Of a DNA stretch of 64,000 bases, positions 36,378 through 45,848 are shown piece by piece. The stretch lies in the NCBI GenBank assembly GCA_001986395.2, contig MQVO02000025.1, positions 124,001 to 188,000 on the forward strand, in the 5' to 3' direction. Origin of the DNA: Irpex lacteus (lineage: Eukaryota; Basidiomycota; Agaricomycetes; Polyporales; Irpicaceae). Under the pieces are notes generated by a model that was not told the origin of the DNA, did not search any database, and saw nothing but the letters and a program-made list of their open reading frames with translations. Made by a program: the position numbers and the translations under genes. Every line of letters begins with the position of its first letter. Position 1 is the stretch's first letter.

Positions 36378-37519
36378 GTATGTATATAACAGCATGTAAA
36401 GTAGTGCATAGATATTGTATTATATTCACGACAGGATGATACATCACGCATCCTCGTACTTAGCGATTTCAAGTTAACGGTGGGATGATGTATCACGCAC
36501 CTTCGAACTTAGGATTATTGTGCTACGCAGTAGGCACGTGACCATATATGTCGACGAAGCGTACATCTTGTGCGGCATGCATATATAAGCTTGCCTGAGC
36601 GAACACTAGTACATACCATACACAATAGCAGCCCACGTCGTAGTAAGCAGGATTGTGCATTAGCTGTATGTTTCCGTGGAGTATTTGTGTTGACGCGCGA
36701 AGAATAGCGAGTTCCGCGATGAGCTAGTACACTGCGACGCTAGCTAGCGTTTGAAAAGCTACGCGTGCGTGCTCACAACTTGTATACGATGATAAAAATG
36801 GGCGAAGACATATCCACATAAGGATATTGATGTAAGCTTTTTTTGCCCCGGGTACGAGCAGTCTAACTTATGACCGCCTCTGGCTGTGCACTACTAAGAG
36901 GCTCTATCACAACCCCACACATTGAATTGTGCTCCCGACCGCCCCTGGTGTATGGCCGGTCGAAACATATCCGTATAAGGAAGGTTTGATTTCATCCTAT
37001 TTTGAGCATTTCGACTTGAGTCCCGTTTGCGCTGGTGTAAGCTACACCCGGACACACGCTACACCCACGACACACCCCGTGCGTACAATATACAGCATGC
37101 AAAACCTTATTACCATATCGAGCTATGTCGCAGGTCATCAGTACGCATATTGCACCTTGCTTTACGCTATGTGTGATGCTTCACGCACGGGTGCCCGACG
37201 AGGCCACAGACAAGAAGCGCCTGCCTCCCGCTTTCGATATGTTTTCTGCACGCATCATCCAGATTGCCCTCCTGGGTTATCTATTGATGCCAACAACCTG
37301 CAAAAGGGCGTGTGGCGTGGGTAATGTATCAAACTGTATCAAAAGGTATTTACACAGCTGCCTAGTAGCCAGGCATCAATCCATAACCCGTTTTGCTCGG
37401 TTGCTGGCGCCTTTTGTGCAGGTTTGTGGGGTGCCGAGCTGCCGTAGCTATGCCGGAATCATGCCGCGAGCGCCCCATGCACGTACCAAGCCCCCTTTGC
37501 TAGTATACATGTAAAGTGA
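36378..37519. other. Right noncoding end of KDZ copy 1
   Basis: No convincing gene. It contains two direct 30-base repeats, GGATGATACATCACGCATCC... at 36434-36463 and a variant at 36483-36512, resembling the GATGATGTAT motif in the right terminal repeat. Confidence 0.5.
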
Positions 37520-37584
37520 CCGATGATGTATGAACCTCATAACATATAACAGTGGATGATGTTTGAGACCTGTGCCATGGGCTC
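37520..37584 (-). repeat. Right terminal inverted repeat, KDZ copy 1
   Basis: Inverted partner of 23866-23928. Read on the minus strand it begins GAGCCCATGGCACAGG. Confidence 0.75.
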
Positions 37585-38836
37585 TTAGTATGAATTGACT
37601 CATGTCCATGGTAGGGGCTGCAAGATTGACCTCGTTGCTGAGCGTAAGTCATGAACCATGATTTCTTTACTTCGTCTAACCTAGTCGATTTTGCAGAGTG
37701 TAGCACCGAGGGTTCTTATGGTGGAAGAGGCAGGGCAGGTCCTTGAAGCCCATATACTGACTTCGCTTGTTCCCTCTGGTATGTCTCTTGTTGGTATAGA
37801 AACATCCTTGTATAACCAACAGCCATAGTTCATCATCTCATTTGCATCGGAGACCCACAACAGCTTCGTCCTAATCTCGCCACGTACTGTGAGTACCACG
37901 ACTACCTCTGTATGGGTTCAATATGTGCTTACATGACTTTCCAGCCCTCTCGATGGATAGTGAGAAAGGCAAGGAGCTGTACAAATTTGACCGATCCTTG
38001 ATGGAACGCCTCTCCGATGCGGAGATGCCTATGAGTCAGATCAACGTACAGCGGAGAATGCGACCTGCTATCTCTCACTTCATTCGGTGAGTATGGCTAG
38101 TTCTGGACAGACAAAGTGGCCTCCTGCTGATTTTGTATTCTTATCAGAACAATCCTATACGAACGGTTGGAGGACAACGAAATCGTGCACAGGTATCCGA
38201 CAGTGCAAGGGATGCAGAGTGATGTGTACTTCTTGAGTCATACCAACGCTGAGAACGGTACAGAGGACTCGGTGTCAAAGTACAACGACTATGAGGTATG
38301 TACATCTGCCTAAACGCAATTCTAATTGCATATTCACAATCTTTGCTTAGGTGGCAATGATTCGTGATCTTGTGTTGTATTTCCTCAAGCAGGGAGAGTA
38401 CAACGGCGAAGGCGATATTGCCGTTTTATGCGCTTACCTTGGTCAGCTCCAGAAGGTCCGCGCCGCACTCCGAGACCTGAAGATTGCAGTCTCTGTCGAC
38501 GAAAGAGATGAGGACCAACTCGCAAGGCGAGGTTTAGAGGATGAGGTGGCTTTTCAGGAAGTCACCGTTGCAAGACACGTATGTACTTAACATTGCTGAA
38601 AGAGATGTTTCTCAACACCATACGCTGCATAGATTCGCCTAGGCACAGTTGATATCTTCCAAGGTCAAGAAGCGAAAATCGTCATCGTCTCCCTTGTTCG
38701 GAACACAGGTACTTTCGACACACATTCTGCTTCTATTGGTTTCCTGAAGGTATGTCGCAGTCAGCACACTGGGCCTGAATGCTAAATATATGTTTAGAGC
38801 TCCAATCGAATCAATGTCGCACTTTCAAGGGCTAAA
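37585..38836 (+). pseudogene. NFX1/ZNFX1-type helicase, fragment 1 (helicase core, 5' end lost)
   Basis: The fragment begins abruptly at the KDZ copy 1 right end. Spliced, it reads GAARLTSLLS, then the Walker B-like PRVLMVEEAGQVLEAHIL (from 37697), CIGDPQQLRPNL (37824 on), QINVQRRMRPAISHFIR, DVYFLSHTNAENG, VLCAYLGQLQKVR, DIFQGQEAKIVIVSLVRN and SSNRINVALSRAK, in the order of superfamily 1 RNA helicases with NFX1-type zinc fingers. The N-terminal part, including Walker A, is missing. A TGA lies in frame at 37596-37598 just before the readable part. It stops at the gypsy insertion, in the middle of motif VI. Relatives (fission yeast Hrr1, animal ZNFX1) act in small-RNA silencing or antiviral defence; that role here is inference. 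Confidence 0.85.
38832..38836 (+). repeat. Target-site duplication CTAAA, left of the gypsy element
   Basis: CTAAA directly before the 5' LTR is repeated at 45844-45848 directly after the 3' LTR. Joining across one copy restores the helicase reading SRAKHGLYILGN, which confirms the insertion point. Confidence 0.95.
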
Positions 38837-39113
38837 TGTCACGACTTGGACAATTTTTCCTTTTATTTTTGACTATTTTTCCGATTTTTCTCTCAATTCC
38901 TACGTCATTTCTGTACCTGTTCTGAAAGACCAGTCACGTGACCCTGGGACATGGTTATGTAATACTGTATAGTTCCATCCCACGTCCACATGATCCATAG
39001 AAGGTGCTAGAACCTCGTAGAACATTGCACCACATTGCGTCATCATTGCATCATTGCTTACTCATAGTGGTGTTAGGAGTACAGACCCGGTACCAGGGGT
39101 CCTCGTAGATACA

Positions 39114-39120
39114 TATATAA
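39114..39120 (+). promoter_or_regulatory. TATA box in the 5' LTR
   Basis: TATATAA lies 35 bases before 39149, where the putative self-primer begins. That places the transcription start exactly at the primer, as in Tf1-type elements. Confidence 0.7.
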
Positions 39121-39148
39121 GCCCCACTGGGCTCTGCCTGGAGACCTC

Positions 39149-39159
39149 AGTTTCGACCT
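39149..39159 (+). other. Putative 5' end of element RNA acting as self-primer
   Basis: AGTTTCGACCT is exactly complementary to the site just inside the LTR at 39377-39387. The match is 11 bases, ending in mismatches on both sides, the same length as the Tf1 self-primer. Confidence 0.65.
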
Positions 39160-39376
39160 CTTGGTCTCTAGGTATGAGTTCCACTTTGTATTGTCGATAG
39201 TATAATAACTAACTTGGTCTCTAGTCATAACTCTATCGCTAGTCCCTTGACGTCGGTGCTCACACACACCACACTTGTCTCTGCGAGGGTCCTGTTTAGT
39301 TGTTAGATACTTTTGTTACGCGACCTCGTTACTCTCGACATCGAGCGAGCTCTAGCCTGGTCATAGTCGTGACATT

Positions 39377-39387
39377 AGGTCGAAACT
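39377..39387 (+). other. Primer-binding site pairing with the element's own RNA 5' end
   Basis: AGGTCGAAACT starts two bases after the LTR. It does not begin with TGG and so does not look like a tRNA site. It is the reverse complement of 39149-39159. Confidence 0.7.
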
Positions 39388-40228
39388 CCTTTACTCGCCC
39401 AGACAAGACTCGTACCACTTTCACTTTCACATTCCTGAGTAGACCGACGTGCGCAAACGGTCATTGCAGTACTACGTAGGCTTGGTAACCACCCTTGAGA
39501 GGGACCAAGCTTTAGAACTTCCATACTCACCAACCCCCTCTGTTGTGTTGCCTAGTCACCCGACACCTGCCGTTGTAAGAGTTAAGCTCGTTCGGAGATA
39601 TACTCCCGAGTTTCAAACAGAGTAACATCTGTTTGACGTAGCGCGGTATCTCCTCACCACGGGAGCAAAACTGCCGGTTACGAACTTAAGCACAGATCCG
39701 CGTACGCGGGGGAAACCAGGTGTTAAGGGAACGAAAGCACGCAAGGGAGGCGTTCTCGAAGCTCGTGTCTTCTTGAACCAAACGGCAACCAGGAAGCTGG
39801 TAAACAGCCGTGGGTAGAACGTAATCAGTAACTCCTGTCCGTAGTAGTGTGACGCACGTGGTAGTAGAAAGTCGCACGTTGGAAAACTCGCCACCATTTC
39901 CCATCTTCCGTGTTACGAGCACCCGCACGTCTACGACGAGGACGAAAGAGTAGACTGTTGGGATAATAGGGAGACAAACCAACTCTTCGACTGCGCAGAA
40001 CAACCTTGCCCTAACCGGTATCACCAGCCACCAACCGACTTACAACTAGTTAAACGATACTCGGGCTTCGAGCGGTGTCTACCAGATCAACACCCTCGAG
40101 ACATTCAAACTGCAGTCAACACAGCACTCCCACCGTCGCCGCAGTACTCGCGCGCACCCACGCCTATTCCTCCACCGATCAACGTCAGTCCTACCCCACA
40201 ATCCTTACCTTCTCCGACTACGCCCACA
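39388..40228 (+). other. Leader of the chromovirus, partly open in the gag frame
   Basis: No ATG-initiated gene. From 39848 the gag frame is open to the gag ATG for 127 codons without a Met, ending in a proline-rich segment (PPINVSPTPQSLPSPTTPT). Gag may begin upstream by a non-ATG start or splicing; otherwise this is an untranslated leader. Confidence 0.5.
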
Positions 40229-41311
40229 ATGGAAGGTCAAGGCCAACCCCAACAAGTCCCACCAGCGCCCGTGCAGGCGCCAGTAGCTGCACCAGATCCA
40301 ACTCTGATCGCTGCCATAGTCGCTGCAGTCCAGGCTGCTATGCAGAACGTTCCCCCACCCCAAATCAATGTCAACCCCACAGCTGACTCTGTAAAGCCGG
40401 GGAAGTACAAAGGAGAACGTGGTCGAGATCTAGATCGCTTCATCTCACAATGTGATGCGTACTGGGTCACAGCCAATGTCATCGAAGACCGCAAGAAAAT
40501 CCTCACCGCTCTGGGTCTTCTAGAAGGATCAGCAGCTCACTGGGCTATCGGCATCACAGATTTCATGGCTGACCAAGGAGGAGCTCTGCCTAACGACGTC
40601 TCCACCTGGGACCAGTTCAAAGGACAACTTCGAAAGTTCTTTGGTGATGCTACCCCGGAAGACTCCGCGATCATCGAGCTCACCAAACTCTGCAACCTCG
40701 AGCCCAAAGAAAGGAATGCTTGAGATGTCGCCGCGTATGTCACAGAGTTTCGCACCCTGGTCAACCGGATCTCTGGGTTGTCAGGGAAAGACAAGGAAAT
40801 CAGGTTTACCTCTGGACTCCCAAATTGGTTGTATACTCGCTTGGCCACAGCGGAAACACCTCCTACCACGTACGACGAATGGCAGGAACGAGCCCTCAAA
40901 GCCTATTCCGCCAACCAGAGAGTACGAGAACGCGAGGCAGCGGACAAAAAGTCCCCCTCCACGCCCTCCACGTCTAGAACCACGATGACGCAACGAGCTC
41001 CAGTCTTCCAGCCCGCACCGCGACCCACCAACTCGGGCCCAGTTCCAATGGAAGTAGATGCTTCGCAGACTCGGCAGTATCGTGCCGACACGAAGTGTTA
41101 CAACTGTGACAAGGTGACAAACCCACCTCACATGGCCCGAGAATGCCCCGAACCTCCACGTCGTCGTCGTCCTCGAGTAGCAGCCAATACAACCGCCACC
41201 GCTGCATCATCCTCGGCAGACTCCGAAGAAATCATTGCCAATATGAGAGACACAATCGACGCGCTGAAGAAGGAGCTCGACGAGCTCAAGAAGGCTAAGG
41301 AGGATTTTTGA
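40229..41311 (+). CDS. gag: Gag of the chromovirus, one in-frame TGA
   Basis: ATG is at 40229, with Gag core [20 protein letters not shown] and onward. The frame is closed by TGA at 40721-40723 and then continues in the same frame ([19 protein letters not shown]...) to the true end at 41309-41311, so the full product would be 360 residues. Near 41095 lies an atypical zinc knuckle [17 protein letters not shown] (CX2CX7HX4C rather than CX4H), then an Arg/Pro patch and a coiled-coil-like end ([17 protein letters not shown]). The TGA could be a CGA-to-TGA change. As it stands only a 164-residue product, or a read-through product, is possible. Gag forms the particle and binds the RNA. Confidence 0.85.
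41303..41311 (+). promoter_or_regulatory. Candidate -1 frameshift site between gag and pol
   Basis: GAT TTT TGA in the gag frame: the TTT codon can slip back one base onto another TTT, after which TTG continues into pol. The stop codon in the next position would favour slippage. It is not a canonical X-XXY-YYZ heptamer. Confidence 0.5.
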
Positions 41312-44300
41312 GAAGGGCCGTTCTTAGAGCTACGCAAGTCCGACCCCGTATACCATGTAACAACAAATTCGATGTACTCGCCGATTGTATTTATGAGACA
41401 GGTTCGGAATCAGAGCATTTCCACGTACCCATCACAATCTCCGGTGTGCGAAGATCGAAGGAAGTCGTAGCAATGGTGGACAGTGGAGCATCCACCCTGT
41501 TCATCAACAAGAGGTTCGTAGAAGAAAACCGTATACGAACAAGGAAACTCAGGGAACCAATCCCTGTGTACAACATCGACGGGACACCTAATCAGAATGG
41601 GTCCATCAGTGAAGTTGCCGTGCTCAACATGAGGATTGGAGAGCACGATGAACGGACAGTATTTACGGTCACGAACATTGGCCCTGAAAATGTTATTATT
41701 GGAATCGACTGGTTGAGATATCACAATCCCAGTATCGATTGGTCAGAGGGGATACTCAGGATGGATGGGTGCCCTGAGGCTTGCGAAGCAAAGGACAGAC
41801 TTCTGAAACCAGAATCGACGTGTAAGGGTGATACGGAGGTCCGGCTTACGGCCCCCGCACGTTCGAAGAAAGTTTCTAAAGAAAAGCCCAAGCAGAAGCA
41901 GCCAAAGCGGCTGGAGATAGGAAAGGGATATATCCTTGAAGCGGACAATGTGGAAGAACCCACCGACGAGCAGGGTAATGATGAGACGTCCTTTGACCCA
42001 GAGAAGTTGGCAAAGCTCCAAGCCGCTACTCCAGTCACTCAAATTGGGGGAAAAGGCACTCCTCGTCATTCAACCACTCGTCATGAGTCTCTGTATGCGT
42101 CTCTATGCGCTAAAGACGACAGGCTGTTTGTCATGGCCGGCTACACATACTCTACTGAGTTGGCCGAAGCCGAAGCCAAGTCTAGACCAACCAAGACGTT
42201 AGAAGAGATGATTCCGGAACAGTATCGAGAGCACATGCATGTATTCTCGAAGGCAGAATCAGAACGCCTTCCTGAACACAAACCACATGACCACGCCATC
42301 GAGCTGACGCCAGAAGCAAAGGGCTTCCATGCAAAGGTTTACCCATTGTCCCAGAACGAACAAGTTGAACTTGACAAGTTTCTCAAGGAGAACTTGGAGA
42401 AAGGGTACATTCGACCGTCTAAATCACCAATGGCATCTCCCTTCTTCTTTGTCAAAAAGAAGGATGGAAGTCTTCGACCGGTACAAGATTACCGAAAGCT
42501 AAATGAGATGACCATCAAGAATCGATACCCGTTACCCCTGATTTCCGAGTTAATGGACCGGTTAAAAGACTCCCGGTACTTTACCAAACTCGACGTTCGA
42601 TGGGGATACAACAATGTTCGTATCAAGGAAGGAGACGAGTACAAGGCTGCCTTTGTTACCAACAGAGGATTGTTCGAACCCACGGTGATGTTCTTCGGGC
42701 TTACCAACTCGCCTGCAACATTCCAGAACATGATGAACGACATCTTCGCAGATCTCGTCGCTGAAGGAAAGGTCACGGTGTATCTAGACGACATCCTGAT
42801 CTTCTCCAATAATCTGGAAGAACACCGTACAGTAGTTCACGAAGTACTCAGACGGCTCAGGGAACACGATCTATTCCTAAAGCCAGAAAAGTGCGAGTTT
42901 GAGCAAGCCTCTGTCGAGTATCTAGGAGTGATAGTTTCGCACAATCGTATCCAGATGGACCCGGTGAAAGTTAAAGCCATCACTGAGTGGCCAACACCAC
43001 AAAATCCATCTGATGTGAGACGTTTCCGTGGTTTTGCGAATTTCTACCGAAGGTTCATCAAAGACTTCGGGAAAATCTGCAAACCCCTAGATCGACTGAC
43101 AGGCAAAGAGCCTTGGAAGTGGGGAGCTGAAGAGCAAGCAGCGTTTGATGAGCTGAAAGGGAGATTTGCCACTCATCCAGTACTAGCTATGTGGGACTTC
43201 AACAAACCAACGCGTGTGGAAACAGACGCCTCTGGGTTTGCCACCGGCGGCGTACTTGAGCAAAAACAGGATGACGATGCTTGGCACCCCGTAGCTTATC
43301 TGTCAGAAGGAATGACGGAAACCGAGCGTAACTACGAGATCTATGATCGCGAACTTCTTGCAGTCGTTCGTGCGTTAGAGAGCTGGCGCCACTACTTGGA
43401 AGGACTCCCTGAGAAGTTCATAGTCTATTCAGACCACAAGAACTTGGAGTACTGGACAAAAGCCAGAAACCTCACGCGACGACAAGCTCGGTGGGCGTTA
43501 TTCCTATCACGGTTCAACTTTGAAATTGTACCACGTCCAGGCAAAGCCATGGGTAAACCTGATGCCCTTACTCGGCGAAGCCAACATGAGGTCAAGGACG
43601 AGGATGACAATCAGAACCAAGTGATTCTGACACCGGACAGGTTCCGGGCGGCTGCCTCTCAACGGGGACATGCAAGGGTAGTACCGGATAGAAAGCTGTT
43701 GAAACGTATTCGTGAATGTTCAACGAAAGATGCGGAAGTAGCAGACGCTCTAGCGAAGGTCCAAAATCTCGGACCCAAGCAACTCAGCAAAGGGTTAGAC
43801 GAATGGAACACGGAGGATGGATTACTCCTGTTCCGGGGAAAAGTCTATGTTCCCAAAGACCCCGAGCTACGTAAAGAGCTTACCCGGCTTCACCACGATG
43901 TGCCGGCAGCCGGACACCCCGGTCGCTACAAGACACTAGAGCTTCTCTCGCGAAACTACTGGTGGCCCAGTATGTCCAAATTCGTACACGAATACGTGGA
44001 CACCTGCGATGTCTGTCAACGAACAAAGATCTTCCCTGCTCCAGCTCGCGGTCCGCTTCAACCGCTTGATCCTCCCAACACCCCTTGGGAGAGTGTCACG
44101 ACCGACTTCATTGTCAAGCTCCCAGAAAGCAATGGGTACGACTCCATCACGGTAGTAGTTGATCGACACTCAGGGCAAGCACACTGCTACCCCTCGAAGG
44201 AAACGATGAAGGCTCCAGACCATGTGCACGACTACATCACGCAGGTCTTCCGTCACCACGGTGTCCCCAAGCAGATCATCTCAGACCGAGGTTCTGTCTT

Positions 44301-45294
44301 TGCATCGAAGTTCCTCAAGGCAATCTATGAAGCCCTGGGGGTCACGCCCTCCATGTCGACGGCTTATCACCCACAAACTGATGGCAAGACTGAGCGACTC
44401 AACCAAGAGATTGAGCAGTATCTGCGAGCCTTCTGCGCGTATCGACAGGACGACTGGACTGATTGGCTACCTATAGCTGAGTTCGCCCTCAATAGCCGCG
44501 TACACTCGTCAACTGGGAAAGCACCCTTCGAGCTGATCTACGGTTACATTCCCGAGTTCCAAGTCTCGCTGAACCCCAACCCTAAGGTTCCAGCGGCAGA
44601 CGAACGCCTTCGACTTCTAAGAGAAGCTCAGGAAGATGCTCGTGCAGCTCTGGAAATAACAGCCGAACGCATGAAGCGGTTCTACGACCACGGTGTTGCT
44701 AATACGCCTCATTTCGAAGTCGGAGACAGAGTCTATCTCGAGCGCGAAAAGCACCCTAAGGGTCAGCCGACTAGCAAGCTAGCACCTAAGCGTGATGGCC
44801 CCTATGAGATACTCGAAAAGGTTGCACCAATGAACTACCGTCTCAAGCTTACCAAACGAGATAAGCGTCACCCGATCTTCCATGTAGACCGCCTTCGCCC
44901 AGCAAAAGCTGCTAAAGTTGTACCGAACCGAGAGTTCCCCGAACCACCACCAATCGTTGTTGACGAAGAAGAGGAATACGAAGTAGAAAAGGTCTTAGAT
45001 TCGCACGTTCAGAACAAGAAGTTCGAGTACCGGATCAAGTGGAAGGGGTATCCAGATAGCGATAACAGCTGGGAACCCCTTGAAAACGTCAAGCACGCAA
45101 AGAAGGCTATTGCTGACTTCCACAAGAAACACCCCGGCGCACCTCGCCCAATCGCAGCCTCGCTATTTCTTGCCATGAATTTCCGATCTATCAACGCCGA
45201 ATTTGACCCACCACCGCCCGAGACGCTTCGTAAAGTCCCAGATTGGGAGCTTGGTATCGACGACACCCCAGCCTTCCGGAGAAAAGGCCTTTAG
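41308..45294 (+). CDS. pol: Pol polyprotein of the chromovirus (protease, reverse transcriptase, RNase H, integrase, chromodomain)
   Basis: An open frame of 1,328 codons in the -1 frame relative to gag, with no plausible ATG at its start, so it is probably expressed by frameshifting. The protease has DSG at residues 58-60. The reverse transcriptase has [24 protein letters not shown] and YLDD at 492-495. RNase H has ETDASG with Asp 640. The integrase has an H2C2 zinc finger ([14 protein letters not shown] ... CDVCQRTK) and catalytic Asp 933, Asp 993 and Glu 1029, giving 35 residues between the last two. The chromodomain is at about 1222-1275 ([37 protein letters not shown]) and in relatives directs integration to modified histones. 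All catalytic residues are present, so pol appears functional. Confidence 0.96.
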   Translation: MRRAVLRATQVRPRIPCNNKFDVLADCIYETGSESEHFHVPITISGVRRSKEVVAMVDSGASTLFINKRFVEENRIRTRKLREPIPVYNIDGTPNQNGSISEVAVLNMRIGEHDERTVFTVTNIGPENVIIGIDWLRYHNPSIDWSEGILRMDGCPEACEAKDRLLKPESTCKGDTEVRLTAPARSKKVSKEKPKQKQPKRLEIGKGYILEADNVEEPTDEQGNDETSFDPEKLAKLQAATPVTQIGGKGTPRHSTTRHESLYASLCAKDDRLFVMAGYTYSTELAEAEAKSRPTKTLEEMIPEQYREHMHVFSKAESERLPEHKPHDHAIELTPEAKGFHAKVYPLSQNEQVELDKFLKENLEKGYIRPSKSPMASPFFFVKKKDGSLRPVQDYRKLNEMTIKNRYPLPLISELMDRLKDSRYFTKLDVRWGYNNVRIKEGDEYKAAFVTNRGLFEPTVMFFGLTNSPATFQNMMNDIFADLVAEGKVTVYLDDILIFSNNLEEHRTVVHEVLRRLREHDLFLKPEKCEFEQASVEYLGVIVSHNRIQMDPVKVKAITEWPTPQNPSDVRRFRGFANFYRRFIKDFGKICKPLDRLTGKEPWKWGAEEQAAFDELKGRFATHPVLAMWDFNKPTRVETDASGFATGGVLEQKQDDDAWHPVAYLSEGMTETERNYEIYDRELLAVVRALESWRHYLEGLPEKFIVYSDHKNLEYWTKARNLTRRQARWALFLSRFNFEIVPRPGKAMGKPDALTRRSQHEVKDEDDNQNQVILTPDRFRAAASQRGHARVVPDRKLLKRIRECSTKDAEVADALAKVQNLGPKQLSKGLDEWNTEDGLLLFRGKVYVPKDPELRKELTRLHHDVPAAGHPGRYKTLELLSRNYWWPSMSKFVHEYVDTCDVCQRTKIFPAPARGPLQPLDPPNTPWESVTTDFIVKLPESNGYDSITVVVDRHSGQAHCYPSKETMKAPDHVHDYITQVFRHHGVPKQIISDRGSVFASKFLKAIYEALGVTPSMSTAYHPQTDGKTERLNQEIEQYLRAFCAYRQDDWTDWLPIAEFALNSRVHSSTGKAPFELIYGYIPEFQVSLNPNPKVPAADERLRLLREAQEDARAALEITAERMKRFYDHGVANTPHFEVGDRVYLEREKHPKGQPTSKLAPKRDGPYEILEKVAPMNYRLKLTKRDKRHPIFHVDRLRPAKAAKVVPNREFPEPPPIVVDEEEEYEVEKVLDSHVQNKKFEYRIKWKGYPDSDNSWEPLENVKHAKKAIADFHKKHPGAPRPIAASLFLAMNFRSINAEFDPPPPETLRKVPDWELGIDDTPAFRRKGL

Positions 45295-45302
45295 GAGGGG
45301 GG
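45293..45302 (+). other. Polypurine tract of the chromovirus
   Basis: The purine run AGGAGGGGGG overlaps the pol stop codon and lies three bases before the 3' LTR. It is the expected primer for plus-strand synthesis. Confidence 0.85.
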
Positions 45303-45305
45303 TAA

Positions 45306-45843
45306 TGTCACGACTTGGACAATTTTTCCTTTTATTTTTGACTATTTTTCCGATTTTTCTCTCAATTCCTACGTCATTTCTGTACCTGTTCTGAAAGACC
45401 AGTCACGTGACCCTGGGACATGGTTATGTAATACTGTATAGTTCCATCCCACGTCCACATGATCCATAGAAGGCGCTAGAACCTCGTAGAACATTGCACC
45501 ACATTGCGTCATCATTGCATCATTGCTTACTCATAGTGGTGTTAGGAGTACAGACCCGGTACCAGGGGTCCTCGTAGATACATATATAAGCCCCACTGGG
45601 CTCTGCCTGGAGACCTCAGTTTCGACCTCTTGGTCTCTAGGTATGAGTTCCACTTTGTATTGTCGATAGTATAATAACTAACTTGGTCTCTAGTCATAAC
45701 TCTATCGCTAGTCCCTTGACGTCGGTGCTCACACACACCACACTTGTCTCTGCGAGGGTCCTGTTTAGTTGTTAGATACTTTTGTTACGCGACCTCGTTA
45801 CTCTCGACATCGAGCGAGCTCTAGCCTGGTCATAGTCGTGACA
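45306..45843 (+). repeat. 3' LTR of the chromovirus
   Basis: 538 bases, offset 6,469 from the 5' LTR, with one difference noticed at 45474 (C, against T at 39005). Confidence 0.95.
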
Positions 45844-45848
45844 CTAAA
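45844..45848 (+). repeat. Target-site duplication CTAAA, right of the gypsy element
   Basis: Repeats 38832-38836. Confidence 0.95.

Larger units (their letters stand above)
23866..37584 (+). mobile_element. KDZ-superfamily DNA transposon, copy 1 (13,719 bases)
   Basis: Limits were set by comparing the two copies at offset 24,849: identity starts at CAACTTATGG (23866) and ends at CATGGGCTC (37584). It carries imperfect terminal inverted repeats of about 63 bases, subterminal repeats, two divergent cargo genes, a central inverted repeat and a spliced KDZ transposase. Unlike copy 2, its flanks are not a target duplication: GTCCCAA on the left lies in a retroelement Gag frame, and TTAGTAT on the right lies in a helicase gene. 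Copy 1 therefore looks like a recombinant between two insertions, or an assembly chimera. I noticed only two substitutions from copy 2 (26239 and 34277). Confidence 0.88.
38837..39374 (+). repeat. 5' LTR of the chromovirus
   Basis: 538 bases with perfect inverted ends TGTCACGAC...GTCGTGACA. It contains a TATA box and the 11-base self-primer sequence. Confidence 0.95.
38837..45843 (+). mobile_element. Complete Ty3/gypsy chromovirus (7,007 bases) inserted in the helicase gene
   Basis: Two 538-base LTRs (38837-39374, 45306-45843) start TGTCACGAC and end GTCGTGACA and differ at one position seen (39005 T, 45474 C). It has a 5-base target duplication, a self-complementary primer site, gag, pol in the -1 frame, a polypurine tract and a C-terminal chromodomain. 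Near-identical LTRs mean a very recent insertion. The only damage noticed is one TGA in gag. Confidence 0.96.

Noticed and set aside
36929..37514. Overlapping 131- and 129-residue frames at the KDZ right end
   Set aside because: Two overlapping frames with unusual composition, no known motif, and close to subterminal repeats; probably noncoding.
39073..39267. Small minus-strand frame in each LTR
   Set aside because: It is simply repeated because the LTR is repeated, and it lies over the promoter and transcription start.
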